DNA of 13,547 bases from Methanobacterium sp. (GTDB lineage Archaea > Methanobacteriota > Methanobacteria > Methanobacteriales > Methanobacteriaceae): NCBI GenBank assembly GCA_003162115.1, contig PMMV01000089.1, positions 800-14,346 on the forward strand, read 5' to 3'. A program made the position numbers and the translations under genes. The first letter of the stretch is position 1. Each line of letters starts with the position of its first letter. Below, piece after piece: positions 1 through 8,534 of this stretch. Below the pieces are notes generated by a model. That model was not told the origin of the DNA. It was given only the letters and a program-made list of their open reading frames with translations, and searched no databases.

Positions 1-183
1 AACTGCCCATTAACAGGTGATGTTTTTAATCAGGAAGGATGCAGTGTTTACGCACCAGTATCCGACTTCATACCGGTGGATGCTGAAGTTTCAGGATGTC
101 CACCACGTCCATCAGAGATATTAACAGCTATTTTAGCTGTGGGGCCAGATGCAATAGCAGCAAGAGGGAGGCAGAAATTATGA
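1..183 (+). CDS. ehaN: EhaN, small [NiFe]-hydrogenase subunit (C-terminal fragment)
   Basis: This is the last 60 codons of a gene cut by the window edge, open from base 1 to a TGA at 181-183. The fragment has Cys at its positions 2, 14 and 33. The last sits in GCPPRPSE, the signature of the NuoB / Ech-type small subunit that carries the proximal [4Fe-4S] cluster. In group 4 hydrogenases this subunit passes electrons between the NiFe site of the large subunit and the ferredoxin-type subunits on the cytoplasmic face of the membrane complex. Its stop overlaps the ehaO start in an ATGA (180-183), which suggests translational coupling. The family is clear from the motif. The Eha assignment, rather than Ehb or Ech, rests on the following ehaO-ehaP-ehaQ-ehaR order with six- and ten-cluster polyferredoxins. 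Confidence 0.88.
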   Translation, partial: NCPLTGDVFNQEGCSVYAPVSDFIPVDAEVSGCPPRPSEILTAILAVGPDAIAARGRQKL

Positions 184-1322
184 TACTTCCTATAGGACCA
201 ATACACCCGGGTTTAAAGGAACCATTACGATTAAAACTTAAAACAAGAGGCGAAAAAGTAATAAGCGCTGAAATTGATTATGGATACATTCACAGAGGCA
301 TAGAAAGGGTTATGCAGGGCAAAACATGGCAGAAAGGAATATTCCTCTCTGAAAGAGTCTGTGGCATATGCTCATACATACATACACAAACCTTTGCAGA
401 AACCTTTGAAAAGATTGCAGGAGAAACCGCTCCATTAAGAGCACAGTACCTGAGGGTTTTAACCAACGAACTCGACAGGATTCAGAGCCATTTACTCGCC
501 AATTCAACATATTTTAAGGCAATGGAACACGAAACCCTCTTTATGTACATGTTGGCTTTAAGAGAACCAGTTATGGATGCAATTGAACTTCTAACTGGAA
601 ACAGGGTTAACATGGGCTGGAACGTTGTTGGTGGAGTTAAGATGGATATTAAACAGTCTCATATGGATTCTATAATGGAGATAATGAATAAATTAGAATC
701 TGAATATGGTAGATACGTTGAGATGTTTGAACAGGGACCGCTGGTTGGTTTAAGATCCCACGATGTTGGAAAAATGACACGTGACGAAGGATTGAAGGCA
801 AGGGCTGTTGGACCAATTGGAAGGGCTTCAGGACTTCAGCACGATGTTAGGGAGCAGCATCATACCTATAGAGATCATATGGACTGGAAGGTTGTATGGA
901 GGAAGGAAGGAGACAATTTTGCACGTACAATGAACAGATTTGATGAGATATGGGAATCCATAAACCTAATAAAACAGGTAATTGAAAATCTTCCACCTGG
1001 TGATATTCGTAAAAAAATTGAAATACCTGCAGGTGTTGCTGAATGGAGAAATGAAGCACCAAGGGGTGAGGTTACATACTCTATTGAAACCAATGGAAAC
1101 CTCATAAAAAATGTTTCAATACGCACCCCCAGTATCATGAACATAGATGCATGTGCCAAGTACATGCTTAACGATGTTGCAACAGTCGCAGATGCTGTAG
1201 CTACATATGCAACTTCAGATCCATGTATTGCATGTACAGAAAGGGTTATAATTTTAGATGAATCAGGAAGAAACCTGGATTTCCATGGTGTCCACAATAT
1301 AAATTCTAAGTTAAAAGGATGA
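180..1322 (+). CDS. ehaO: EhaO, [NiFe]-hydrogenase large (catalytic) subunit
   Basis: This 380-residue protein holds the NiFe centre of energy-converting hydrogenase A, which couples H2 oxidation to reduction of low-potential ferredoxin using ion-motive force. Both nickel-binding motifs are present: RVCGIC with Cys61 and Cys64, and DPCIAC with Cys349 and Cys352. About 25 residues follow the TER after the second motif; whether they are removed during maturation cannot be read from sequence. The start is the ATG at 180, eight bases after a GAGGGAGG ribosome binding site and overlapping the ehaN stop. An in-frame ATG at 96 would add 28 residues that only read out-of-frame ehaN sequence, so I reject it. 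The N-terminus ([11 protein letters not shown]) fits group 4 hydrogenase and NuoD-like large subunits. ehaP begins six bases after the stop. Confidence 0.94.
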   Translation: MILPIGPIHPGLKEPLRLKLKTRGEKVISAEIDYGYIHRGIERVMQGKTWQKGIFLSERVCGICSYIHTQTFAETFEKIAGETAPLRAQYLRVLTNELDRIQSHLLANSTYFKAMEHETLFMYMLALREPVMDAIELLTGNRVNMGWNVVGGVKMDIKQSHMDSIMEIMNKLESEYGRYVEMFEQGPLVGLRSHDVGKMTRDEGLKARAVGPIGRASGLQHDVREQHHTYRDHMDWKVVWRKEGDNFARTMNRFDEIWESINLIKQVIENLPPGDIRKKIEIPAGVAEWRNEAPRGEVTYSIETNGNLIKNVSIRTPSIMNIDACAKYMLNDVATVADAVATYATSDPCIACTERVIILDESGRNLDFHGVHNINSKLKG

Positions 1323-1328
1323 TGTAAT

Positions 1329-2360
1329 ATGTCTTCGGTTATATGGTATCTATACGAATTTGCAAGAAAGTCATGGGCTGAAAATTTTGCAGCAGCCAAA
1401 AGCAACTCTGAAATAATGGAGACACCATCAAGGTTCAGAGACTATCCAAAAGTTTATAAGGAGAATTGCATAGCTTGTGGTGCTTGTACAGCAGCTTGTC
1501 CTGCCCCTATGGCAATTAAGCTTGTGAGGGATGAGGATGAGGCCCATGAAGAAGGTATAACCTATCCTGTCATAAATAACAGGGGCTGTATACGGTGCGG
1601 TTTCTGTGCAGAGGTCTGTCCAACAGATCCTAAAACACTTACCTGTGGTGAAAATCATCTTATAAGAGAAGATTTTACCATTCTCCCCGTAGATAAGAAG
1701 TTTGTTATTGATGATTACCTGTGCATACGCTGCAAAAAATGTATGAAGACTTGTAAAGTCGGTGATGCAATTGTTGAAGAAGATAACAAGATTTTGATAG
1801 ACCAGAAAAAATGTATATCATGCGGAGAATGTCTTAAAACATGTCCTGTTAAGGGTGCAATCAAGGGAATTCACATCTCCCATATTGAAGAACAGAAAGA
1901 GATCATAAACTTGGTTGTAGACACTTTAGAAGCTAAAATAGAAGCAAAACAGGATGAAATTAAACATATAAATGGTAGTGAAGTTTTCAAATTTGACATT
2001 TCTGCCGAGGATATCATTGAGAAAGCACGGGAAATACTTCAAGACGATGAATTAATAGGAGACATCATCGAAAATATAACTGACAGGCTTAAACTACGGG
2101 TTATTACATGGGACAAAGATAAATGTACAGACTGTAGATTATGCGTTAATGAATGTCCTTCTCATGCAATAAAGTACACACCAGAAGAAGGAGTAGTAAG
2201 GGATACGGATAAATGTTTAAGATGCAGCATATGTTATCAAACATGTCCATTTGGTGCTATAGGTTATTATATTGCAAGATTCCTCTTTAAACCATCCACC
2301 GATGGTGAGAACATTATACATGTTACTCTGAAATCGTCAGACTTACCTGTAAGGAGTTGA
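1329..2360 (+). CDS. ehaP: EhaP, polyferredoxin with six [4Fe-4S] motifs
   Basis: This 343-residue electron-transfer subunit of the Eha hydrogenase has six CxxCxxCxxxC motifs, beginning near residues 47, 87, 132, 162, 266 and 296. All end in CP except the third, which ends in CK. The literature on the Methanothermobacter eha operon describes exactly a six-cluster polyferredoxin at this place. The first pair and its lead-in resemble the NuoI/EchF subunit that docks on the hydrogenase module. Residues about 183-258 form a charged, Cys-free and probably helical insert between clusters 4 and 5. The ATG at 1329 follows an AAGGATGATG ribosome binding stretch. The TGA at 2358-2360 overlaps the proposed TTG start of ehaQ. 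No signal peptide is visible, so it is presumably cytoplasmic and complex-bound. Confidence 0.92.
   Translation: MSSVIWYLYEFARKSWAENFAAAKSNSEIMETPSRFRDYPKVYKENCIACGACTAACPAPMAIKLVRDEDEAHEEGITYPVINNRGCIRCGFCAEVCPTDPKTLTCGENHLIREDFTILPVDKKFVIDDYLCIRCKKCMKTCKVGDAIVEEDNKILIDQKKCISCGECLKTCPVKGAIKGIHISHIEEQKEIINLVVDTLEAKIEAKQDEIKHINGSEVFKFDISAEDIIEKAREILQDDELIGDIIENITDRLKLRVITWDKDKCTDCRLCVNECPSHAIKYTPEEGVVRDTDKCLRCSICYQTCPFGAIGYYIARFLFKPSTDGENIIHVTLKSSDLPVRS
2351..2360 (+). promoter_or_regulatory. Shine-Dalgarno site overlapping the ehaP/ehaQ junction
   Basis: AAGGAGTTGA matches the archaeal anti-Shine-Dalgarno partner AGGAGGTGA with one mismatch, and it runs into the stop codon of ehaP. The TTG at 2357 would start with no spacer. 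The site is placed better for an unusual ATT start at 2366. It therefore makes the ehaQ start ambiguous rather than fixing it. Confidence 0.55.
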
Positions 2361-3739
2361 ATAATATTCCAACAACCACAAATAACATTAAAAAGTACAG
2401 CAAACCTCTCAGAGAAGTAGAGGTAGATTATAAGGTGGATCACAGTATATGTGAAAAGTGTGAAGAGAAACCCTGCCTATTCTCATGTCCAGTGGATGCC
2501 ATACAGAAAAATAGCAAGGGTCAAATAGAAATAAATGATAAATGTGTAGGATGTGTTTTATGCAGAGAGGCTTGTCCATACAATGCAATAAAAATGAAAA
2601 CAACCTTATCTGAACCTATACGTGAAAATGTTCCTAACATCAACAAAAAACTGTGTAGACAGTGCGGTGCATGTGTTAAAGCATGTAAAACAGGGTCAAT
2701 ACAGCTCATATCCTCAGGCACAGAAGAAGTCCACAGTGAAATAAATGAGGACACATGTGTACGCTGCGGATACTGTGCAAGAGTATGTCCAACTGAAGCC
2801 ATAAAATATGGTGAAATACTCCCAAGATCAGTTGTAGGTGGTAAGGCCATTGTAGTTGACCAGAAGAACTGTATAGGCTGCATGACCTGTACAAGAGTAT
2901 GTCCATCCAGAGGAGCAATAAATGTTGGAAATGTAAGCAAACTTCCATTCATAAACCCATCTTACTGTGCCAGATGCGAGGAATGCATGAATGTATGTCC
3001 ATCAGCTGCTATCAAATATTCATCAAGGAAAAGAGCCTACCAGAATTTCAGTAAAATAAAAACCATGGAAATAGTATCTGAACTCATGGAAAAGGAAGCA
3101 GGTAAGCTTTCATCCGACGCTGTAAAGATCAACGGTATTCTCAAGACCATTGCAACAGAAATCGAACTTAGACATATTGAAAAACACTTTGAAGAAGATG
3201 TAACAGAATTCATAAAGGATGAAATTAAAGATATGATTAGTTCTGACCTTGAAATAGAGGATATACATGAAATAATAGGTGCTACAACTCCTAAACGGGA
3301 GATTGAAGTTATTGAAGATAACTGTATTGGATGTGGAGAATGTATTGCAGAATGTCCAGTTGACTCCATCGAACTTGAAATTCCCTCCCCGATACATATA
3401 GATGATAAATGTGTTTTCTGTGGAAAATGTGTTGACAAATGCCAATTTGATGCAATCACTCTTGGACAAGAATATTTCACTGTAAAGGCGGACAGGATCT
3501 TTTTTGTAAGGGAAGAACTGCTGGGCCCAAGAAAAGGAGAAATTGTCACCGATGTGGATGCTTGTATGGCATGTGGAGTTTGCGTTAATAAATGTCCTAC
3601 AAGCGCCTTGAAACTTGAAAAAGATGAAGTGGTCGTTGACAGTGATAAATGTATTCTCTGTGGTGAATGTGAAACACTGTGCCCAGTAAATGCTATCAGA
3701 TTAAATACTGATTCCACTGAAACTGAACAAGTGGAATAA
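2357..3739 (+). CDS. ehaQ: EhaQ, polyferredoxin with ten [4Fe-4S] motifs
   Basis: With up to 460 residues and ten four-cysteine motifs, this matches the ten-cluster polyferredoxin known from the eha operon. The motifs begin near residues 32, 63, 100, 134, 172, 204, 323, 352, 403 and 432. The first is the wider C-x2-C-x4-C-x3-CP, and together with the second (ending CPYNAI) it looks like a DmsB/HycB-type domain. Motifs 3 and 8 lack the usual Pro after the fourth Cys. Residues about 225-315 are a charged helical insert like the one in EhaP. It probably relays electrons from the NiFe module to soluble partners. The start is uncertain: TTG at 2357 directly abuts AAGGAG (2351-2356). ATT at 2366 has better spacing, and GTG at 2435 follows GAGG. 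Each choice leaves all ten motifs intact. Confidence 0.9.
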   Translation: MNNIPTTTNNIKKYSKPLREVEVDYKVDHSICEKCEEKPCLFSCPVDAIQKNSKGQIEINDKCVGCVLCREACPYNAIKMKTTLSEPIRENVPNINKKLCRQCGACVKACKTGSIQLISSGTEEVHSEINEDTCVRCGYCARVCPTEAIKYGEILPRSVVGGKAIVVDQKNCIGCMTCTRVCPSRGAINVGNVSKLPFINPSYCARCEECMNVCPSAAIKYSSRKRAYQNFSKIKTMEIVSELMEKEAGKLSSDAVKINGILKTIATEIELRHIEKHFEEDVTEFIKDEIKDMISSDLEIEDIHEIIGATTPKREIEVIEDNCIGCGECIAECPVDSIELEIPSPIHIDDKCVFCGKCVDKCQFDAITLGQEYFTVKADRIFFVREELLGPRKGEIVTDVDACMACGVCVNKCPTSALKLEKDEVVVDSDKCILCGECETLCPVNAIRLNTDSTETEQVE

Positions 3740-3770
3740 ATTTTGTTTAAAAGAACTTTATTTTATAATC

Positions 3771-3776
3771 AGGAGG
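3771..3776 (+). promoter_or_regulatory. Ribosome binding site supporting the TTG start of ehaR
   Basis: AGGAGG lies eight bases before TTG at 3785. No in-frame ATG lies near this site, and the HAD motif I begins only a few residues into the protein, so this site supports TTG as the real start codon. Confidence 0.75.
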
Positions 3777-3784
3777 ATTAGAAA

Positions 3785-4810
3785 TTGGGGAAAAAATTTT
3801 TTGTTTCTGATTGTGAAGGCCCCATATCATTGAATGATAATGCATTCGAACTTTCAAGTCATTTTATAGATGATGGGGATAAATTTTTTAAGATTATTAG
3901 CAGGTACGACGATGTACTTGCAGACGTGTTAAAGAGACAGGGTTACAATGCAGGGGGAACACTAAAACTTATATTACCATTTCTCAAAGCCTACGGTGCT
4001 AATAACCAAAACATTATTGAATTTTCCAATGATAATGTCCATTTAATATCTGGTGCATTAGAAACATTGAAATTTGTTAATTCTATCATGCCCTCATTTA
4101 TTGTGAGTACCAGCTATTACCATTACATTAAGGCACTGTGTAATAAAACAGGATTTCCCATTGAAAATACCTATTCAACCAAACTCAACATGGACTTTAT
4201 AGATATAAAACCTAGTGAAAGGGACAAAATCAAAGAGTATAAAGCAGAAATAGTTAAGAACCCTGAATTTGAACTTTTAGATAAAATATTCTGGAAAGAA
4301 CTGCCTAAATTAGAAATTTCTGGATTAATGGATACAGTAAAACCCATTGGTGGAGAGGGTAAAAAGGAAGTTGTTCAGGATATTATTAGCAGATACCATT
4401 TAAAAAGAAAGGATTTATTCTATATAGGAGACAGTATCACGGATGTTCAACCACTTAGATTTGCCAATGATAACGGAGGTATTGGAGTGTCATTTAACGG
4501 TAATGAATATGCCATTAAAGAGGCTGAAATTGCTGTGATGGCAGACAACACCACCATTACATCGATCATTGCGGATATTTTTAACAAGTATGGAACAGAC
4601 AATGTCTTTGAATTTGTTTTAAACTACAAAATGGATCCTGAAAAGGCTCTGAAATCACGTTTTGTTAATCAGTTACTTGCAAGTCAAATATTAAAAAACA
4701 ACCTCCCGCAGGTTGAAATAGTCACCTGCAACGACATTGATAGTATAATTGAAAAAAGCTCACTGTTTCGTAAAAAATTAAGAGGAGAATCCATAGGAGG
4801 ATTAGGATAA
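3785..4810 (+). CDS. ehaR: EhaR, HAD-superfamily-like protein of the eha operon
   Basis: This 341-residue soluble protein has the position and fold signature of EhaR, a hydrophilic product of the eha operon with no established activity. HAD-type motifs are visible: motif I VSDCEGP with the candidate nucleophile Asp9; a motif II-like IVSTS near 106-110; GGEGKK near 189-194, which may supply the motif III Lys; and GDSITD at 215-220 as motif IV. The second acidic residue of motif I is Glu11 where phosphatases usually have Asp, so catalysis should not be assumed. The C-terminal third (about 255-341) shows no motif I recognise. It starts at TTG after a strong AGGAGG. The gap after ehaQ is only 45 bp, so it is probably in the same transcript. 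A T7 run at 4819-4825 follows the stop. Confidence 0.85.
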   Translation: MGKKFFVSDCEGPISLNDNAFELSSHFIDDGDKFFKIISRYDDVLADVLKRQGYNAGGTLKLILPFLKAYGANNQNIIEFSNDNVHLISGALETLKFVNSIMPSFIVSTSYYHYIKALCNKTGFPIENTYSTKLNMDFIDIKPSERDKIKEYKAEIVKNPEFELLDKIFWKELPKLEISGLMDTVKPIGGEGKKEVVQDIISRYHLKRKDLFYIGDSITDVQPLRFANDNGGIGVSFNGNEYAIKEAEIAVMADNTTITSIIADIFNKYGTDNVFEFVLNYKMDPEKALKSRFVNQLLASQILKNNLPQVEIVTCNDIDSIIEKSSLFRKKLRGESIGGLG

Positions 4811-4876
4811 GTAGTAAATTTTTTTGTCTAATTTATTATTAATTATATTTCATAAAAAAAGGATTTTATTGGCCAG

Positions 4877-5788
4877 ATGATCATGACAGAAACCATTAAA
4901 AACATTAAATTGAAGGTTGAAGATACATACTGCGAGGCATTTAAAGGAACATGCTGCAGGGTGATTGTAACTGCTGAGGATATTGAAACGGTTAGAAGAG
5001 CAGCATATGATGCTACATCAACTCCAGGAACGGTTATTGGGAGGGTTGAAGGTGGTATTGAAGCCTGGCTTGATAAGCATAAAACACCGGACCAACGATA
5101 TGGTGCTCTTCTTCAATTCTGGTACAATACCGATGATATAGAAAAATTTAATATTGAATTATCATACAGGATTCGACAGGACATACTAGTAAAACCATTT
5201 ACAAGCCTTTTTGATGCGTCAATTAATCCACAAGGACATATGGGTACCATGAAGTATATTGGACACTGTGGAGATGGATATGAATGGGAGGAAGAGTTGT
5301 ACGGACGAAAGATGATAGTTGTTCCCATTGCAATACCGGACTTTAAAATAGAAAGGGAGTTGGGATATATGAATGGCATTATGGGTGCAAACTTCTGGTA
5401 CATGTGCAGTAACAAAAATACGGTTACAGATGCAGGAAGCGCAGCTCTAAATGCAATAGGAGATGTTGAAGGAGTTATTACTCCTTTTGACATATGTTCT
5501 GCAGCTAGCAAGCCAGAGACAAACTATCCCTGGATCGGTCCTACAACGAACCATCCTTACTGCCCATCACTAAGGGAAATATTAAATGATGCTTCTAAAG
5601 TTCCTGATGGTGTAAAATACATCCCGGAAATTGTTATAAACGGACTCGATCAAAAAGTACTCAAGGAAGGTATGAAAACAGGGATAGAAGCCGTAGTTGA
5701 TTTTGATGATGTTCTGCATGTTTCAGCTGGAAATTATCAGGGAAAACTTGGAGAGTACCGGATTGACCTAAGAAGGTTGTTTAAATGA
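4877..5788 (+). CDS. ftrII: Formylmethanofuran:tetrahydromethanopterin formyltransferase paralogue (FtrII type)
   Basis: The 303-residue product has the length and landmarks of Ftr, the cytoplasmic enzyme that moves the formyl group from formylmethanofuran to tetrahydromethanopterin in CO2-reducing methanogenesis. Recognisable stretches are the GDGYEWEEE segment, GVITPF and a C-terminal [13 protein letters not shown]. It differs from canonical Ftr in the N-terminal third (extra Cys at residues 19, 26 and 27) and in the segment after GVITPF. Together with its place behind ehaR, this suggests the second Ftr-like protein seen near eha in Methanobacteriales, not the main enzyme. Whether it is active is unknown. 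The ATG at 4877 gives MIM; the ATG at 4883 is an equally possible start, and the nearest purine-rich stretch (AAAAGGAT) is slightly far. Its stop overlaps the next gene by ATGA. Confidence 0.85.
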   Translation: MIMTETIKNIKLKVEDTYCEAFKGTCCRVIVTAEDIETVRRAAYDATSTPGTVIGRVEGGIEAWLDKHKTPDQRYGALLQFWYNTDDIEKFNIELSYRIRQDILVKPFTSLFDASINPQGHMGTMKYIGHCGDGYEWEEELYGRKMIVVPIAIPDFKIERELGYMNGIMGANFWYMCSNKNTVTDAGSAALNAIGDVEGVITPFDICSAASKPETNYPWIGPTTNHPYCPSLREILNDASKVPDGVKYIPEIVINGLDQKVLKEGMKTGIEAVVDFDDVLHVSAGNYQGKLGEYRIDLRRLFK

Positions 5789-6756
5789 AAATGGATGTTG
5801 TTGGATTTGGTGCACTGAATATTGACAAACTCTATCAAGTGAATAGAATAGCCCACGAAGATGAGGAATCTTATATAACAGGTAAATCTGAATCATGTGG
5901 TGGTTCAGCAGCCAACACAATAGTGGGGCTTGCAAGACTTGGCTTAGAAACTGGCTTTATAGGAAAGGTTGCAACCGACCGTGAAGGCAGTCTTCTTCAT
6001 AACAATCTTCAAAACGAAAACATTAATACCGGCGGCGTTCTTCTATCTGATAATGGTAGAAGCGGTACTGTAAACGGTTTTGTAGATGCCTATGGCCAAA
6101 GGGCTCTCTATGTAGATCCAGGTGTTAACGATAGTATTGGACTAGACGAGATTGACTTGGATTATATCAACTCTGCTAAAGTTCTGCACATCACTTCATT
6201 TGTTGGAAAGCACGATGATAACTCTATTAAAACACAGGAAACAGTTCTAAATGAAATATCTAACAATGTTGATGTAAGTTTTGATCCAGGACGTCTTTAC
6301 ACAGAAAGGGGTATTGATTTCCTAGAAAAATTTTTAATAAGAACAGATATCCTTCTTATAAACCAGTCCGAGCTAAATATTTTAACAATAGGAGAAATTG
6401 AAAATTCAAGAAAAGACATTGGACTGGCTGAAATACAGAAAAGTGCAGACAAAATCCAAATGGAATATGGAATAGATATGGTGGTAGTTAAAATGGGAGA
6501 TAAAGGATCATATGTTACATATAATGGTGTATCCCATTTAACTGAGGCCTTTGATGTCTTATGTGTAGATACGACAGGAGCTGGCGATGCTTTTGACGCA
6601 GGATTTCTTCACGGCTATGTTAAGGATGATGATATTAAAGACATGGCAATAAAGGGTAACTACGTTGCATCATGCTGTGTAACAGAGAAAGGTACCACAG
6701 ACGGTCTTCCAGATCTTACAAAACTTGAAAATATTCTAAAAAAAGATAATCTATAA
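5785..6756 (+). CDS. PfkB-family (ribokinase-like) sugar or nucleoside kinase
   Basis: This 323-residue protein is a PfkB-family kinase that transfers phosphate from ATP to a sugar or nucleoside-type hydroxyl. PfkB signature 1 is seen as [15 protein letters not shown] (39-53). The NxxE metal-associated motif is NQSE (193-196). Signature 2 is [13 protein letters not shown] (262-274), with the catalytic base Asp268. The start overlaps the Ftr-like stop (ATGA, 5785-5788) and follows AGAAGG, so the two are probably translated in coupling. Methanobacteriales genomes often label this gene ribokinase, but the sequence alone does not reveal the substrate. Linkage to a formyltransferase paralogue and a hydrogenase hints at a cofactor-related or regulatory substrate, which is inference. 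It is the last gene before a 275-bp AT-rich gap. Confidence 0.86.
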   Translation: MKMDVVGFGALNIDKLYQVNRIAHEDEESYITGKSESCGGSAANTIVGLARLGLETGFIGKVATDREGSLLHNNLQNENINTGGVLLSDNGRSGTVNGFVDAYGQRALYVDPGVNDSIGLDEIDLDYINSAKVLHITSFVGKHDDNSIKTQETVLNEISNNVDVSFDPGRLYTERGIDFLEKFLIRTDILLINQSELNILTIGEIENSRKDIGLAEIQKSADKIQMEYGIDMVVVKMGDKGSYVTYNGVSHLTEAFDVLCVDTTGAGDAFDAGFLHGYVKDDDIKDMAIKGNYVASCCVTEKGTTDGLPDLTKLENILKKDNL

Positions 6757-7031
6757 TTTAGCTTGTATAATCGTTAAAAGAATTAGTTATTATCTATTTA
6801 GTTAACATATCGATTCAATAAAATCAAATGTTAATAGTGAAAGTTAATATTACTCATATAATATAGAAATTAAGGATATATTGAAGTGAAAACTTGGTAA
6901 TTTAAGAAAATTAATTTAAAATAATTAACATTTAATTCCAGTTTCTACCGTAAATTATGTTTCAATAGTGATTATTCATTAGATTTAATATTTATGTTAG
7001 AAAGTTTAATTAACTCTATAAAGGTGTGATT
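6757..7031 (+). promoter_or_regulatory. AT-rich intergenic region with probable promoter for the polyferredoxin-CBS pair
   Basis: This stretch contains no credible gene. TTTAATATTTATG at 6984-6996 is a plausible TATA element. With the usual archaeal spacing it would start transcription near 7010-7015 and leave a short leader before the ATG at 7032. AAGGTG (7021-7026) is the ribosome binding site. Further upstream, TTAACAT (6802-6808) and ATGTTAA (6828-6834) form an inverted repeat, with another TTAACAT at about 6926. The promoter is predicted from pattern only. Confidence 0.4.
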
Positions 7032-7796
7032 ATGGATATAACATTTAAAAAAAAGAAAGATGCTCTGGTAGGTGATGTTATTGCCAAATCAAATGATCTA
7101 GAGCATGGTGTTGAAGATTTTGAAGCAGAAATTGAGAACTGTTTTCTTGGACAGAAGTTTATAACAGTTTCCCCAGAATGTGTGAGATGCAACCTATGTG
7201 CAGAAGAGTGTCCAGTTAATGCAATAGATAGTGCTAAATTAACGAAACCTGTAAAAATACTCGATAACTGTGTTAAATGTGAGATATGTGCTCAAACTTG
7301 TCCTGTTAATTCAATAAAAGTTATTGAAAGCACATCTGACCTGGATGACGATTTAACCTACAAGCTTAAAACCATAAAGGTACCTCACAGGACACTTAGA
7401 ATGGAAAAGATCTATGTCGATTCAGATAAGTGCACATCATGCGGTAATTGTGTCAAATTTTGTACAACAGGGGCAATAACAGTACAGGAAGGTGAAAAAG
7501 CAGTTATAGATAAGGATGCTTGTATTGGATGCGGTGCATGTGCAAATGTGTGTGGAGAAGATGCAGTAACACTTGAAAGAAGATTAGGAAATGTTTTCAA
7601 AACCAAAGAACTTCTTGTAGATGAGGATATATGTGTTGCTTGTGGTGTGTGTGAGGAAAACTGTCCCGTTGAAGCAATAAAGCTTGAAGATGATAAAATT
7701 GTTTTTTTCAAAGATAAATGTATTAATTGCGAAGTTTGTTCTAAAAAATGCCCTGTGGGTGCATTAAAACTTGAGAGGTTGCCTAATGAAAGTTAA
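7032..7796 (+). CDS. Polyferredoxin with six [4Fe-4S] motifs
   Basis: The 254-residue product has six CxxCxxCxxxC motifs beginning near residues 50, 80, 134, 164, 201 and 230, arranged as three two-cluster ferredoxin-like units. The motif 3 tail is CT and the motif 4 tail is CG; the others end in CP. It is an electron carrier, presumably cytoplasmic, with unknown partners. It is distinct from EhaP: it lacks the long helical insert and begins with a Lys-rich, Cys-poor segment of about 45 residues. The start is the ATG at 7032, five bases after AGGTG. The GTG at 7026 lies inside that ribosome binding site and is rejected. It overlaps the following CBS gene by 11 bp, so the two are likely made together. 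Position behind eha suggests, but does not prove, service to that hydrogenase or to formylmethanofuran dehydrogenase. Confidence 0.9.
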   Translation: MDITFKKKKDALVGDVIAKSNDLEHGVEDFEAEIENCFLGQKFITVSPECVRCNLCAEECPVNAIDSAKLTKPVKILDNCVKCEICAQTCPVNSIKVIESTSDLDDDLTYKLKTIKVPHRTLRMEKIYVDSDKCTSCGNCVKFCTTGAITVQEGEKAVIDKDACIGCGACANVCGEDAVTLERRLGNVFKTKELLVDEDICVACGVCEENCPVEAIKLEDDKIVFFKDKCINCEVCSKKCPVGALKLERLPNES

Positions 7797-8421
7797 AGAA
7801 ATTATGGACACGGAATTTATAGCTGTAAACGCGGATATGGATATTGTTGAAGCATCAATAAAGATGGAATCTCATAAAAAGTTTGCAACGCCTGTTTTAG
7901 ACGATAAGAAACGATTAATTGGATGGATTACATCTCTAGATGTTACAAGGGGTCTAAGAGATAATCATAAGAAAGTATCAGAAATTATGCATTCAAAGGA
8001 TGATATCGTAAAATTACACGAAGACGAACCTGCACGCTTAGCAGTTTTAGCTGCTTCAAAGTATAAAGTGGTTAGTATTCCTGTCTTAGACACTGAAGAC
8101 AGGGTGGTTGGTGTAATAAGAACTTTCGACATCGTTGAAACTCTTTCCAGCCTCTATGAGATCAAAGTTTACAAAATATTTGAGGCCATGGTACGCGAAC
8201 TCAAGGGAGTTACATGGGAAGAACTGATGGAAGCCTCTGCAATTGTTACAAAAAGAGAAACAGGCAAACGGGTAACAGCCGAGGAATATGAACAGAGAAT
8301 TAAAAATTCAACTTTTGGAGAAGCAATATGGGCTACCGGCGGTCTTGAAAAGTTTTTTGTGGGTCTTATTGCTATAGGAGAGCTTGTAATAGCTAGAAAG
8401 GTTGCGAAAGCTAGGAAATAA
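7786..8421 (+). CDS. Tandem CBS-domain protein with uncharacterised C-terminal domain
   Basis: This is a 211-residue protein. Residues 1-60 and about 64-122 are two CBS repeats: each opens with a (K)V(K/S)EIM start, has a PVLD strand, and closes with GWITSLDV or GVIRTFDI. CBS pairs usually bind adenosine nucleotides or S-adenosylmethionine and act as sensors. Residues about 125-211 form a separate domain I do not recognise. It includes a VTWEEL stretch and a hydrophobic segment (FFVGLIAIGELVIA, 190-203) followed by a basic tail, too short and interrupted for a confident membrane helix. The ATG at 7786 follows GAGAGGT by six bases and lies inside the end of the polyferredoxin gene. An in-frame TTG at 7771 is less likely. 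The overlap suggests energy- or SAM-responsive control of the polyferredoxin, as an inference. Confidence 0.85.
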   Translation: MKVKEIMDTEFIAVNADMDIVEASIKMESHKKFATPVLDDKKRLIGWITSLDVTRGLRDNHKKVSEIMHSKDDIVKLHEDEPARLAVLAASKYKVVSIPVLDTEDRVVGVIRTFDIVETLSSLYEIKVYKIFEAMVRELKGVTWEELMEASAIVTKRETGKRVTAEEYEQRIKNSTFGEAIWATGGLEKFFVGLIAIGELVIARKVAKARK

Positions 8422-8428
8422 TAATAAT

Positions 8429-8460
8429 TATTTTTTTTAAGTATTATTTTTTTATTATTC
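8429..8460 (+). terminator. Oligo-T transcription terminator after the CBS gene
   Basis: A T8 tract (8431-8438) and a T7 tract (8447-8453) begin about ten bases after the CBS stop codon. Archaeal RNA polymerase terminates at such T runs without needing a GC hairpin. The tracts mark the likely end of the polyferredoxin-CBS transcript. Confidence 0.6.
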
Positions 8461-8534
8461 CTTTCTTTAATAGTTGATAACTTGGTTTAATATGTCAGAT
8501 TGTAGTGATACCGCAATATATTTATATAAGATCA

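Noticed and set aside
96..179. Longer ehaO reading frame from the ATG at 96
   Set aside because: It only translates ehaN in another frame. The ATG at 180 has a strong ribosome binding site and gives the expected hydrogenase N-terminus.
2409..3717. Several long minus-strand open frames across ehaQ, and a similar one across the polyferredoxin at 7412-7711
   Set aside because: They are shadows of repeated Cys-rich codons, have no ribosome binding sites, and show Ser/His-rich meaningless sequence.
3740..3770. Separate promoter for ehaR (TTTATTTTATAAT)
   Set aside because: The TATA-like run lies too close to the ribosome binding site to leave room for a transcription start and leader.
4819..4860. 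T7 tract followed by A7 tract between ehaR and the formyltransferase paralogue, as terminator plus internal promoter
   Set aside because: Possible, but AT-rich spacers here contain many such runs and no clear TATA box at the right distance was found. It is mentioned only as a place to test for read-through.
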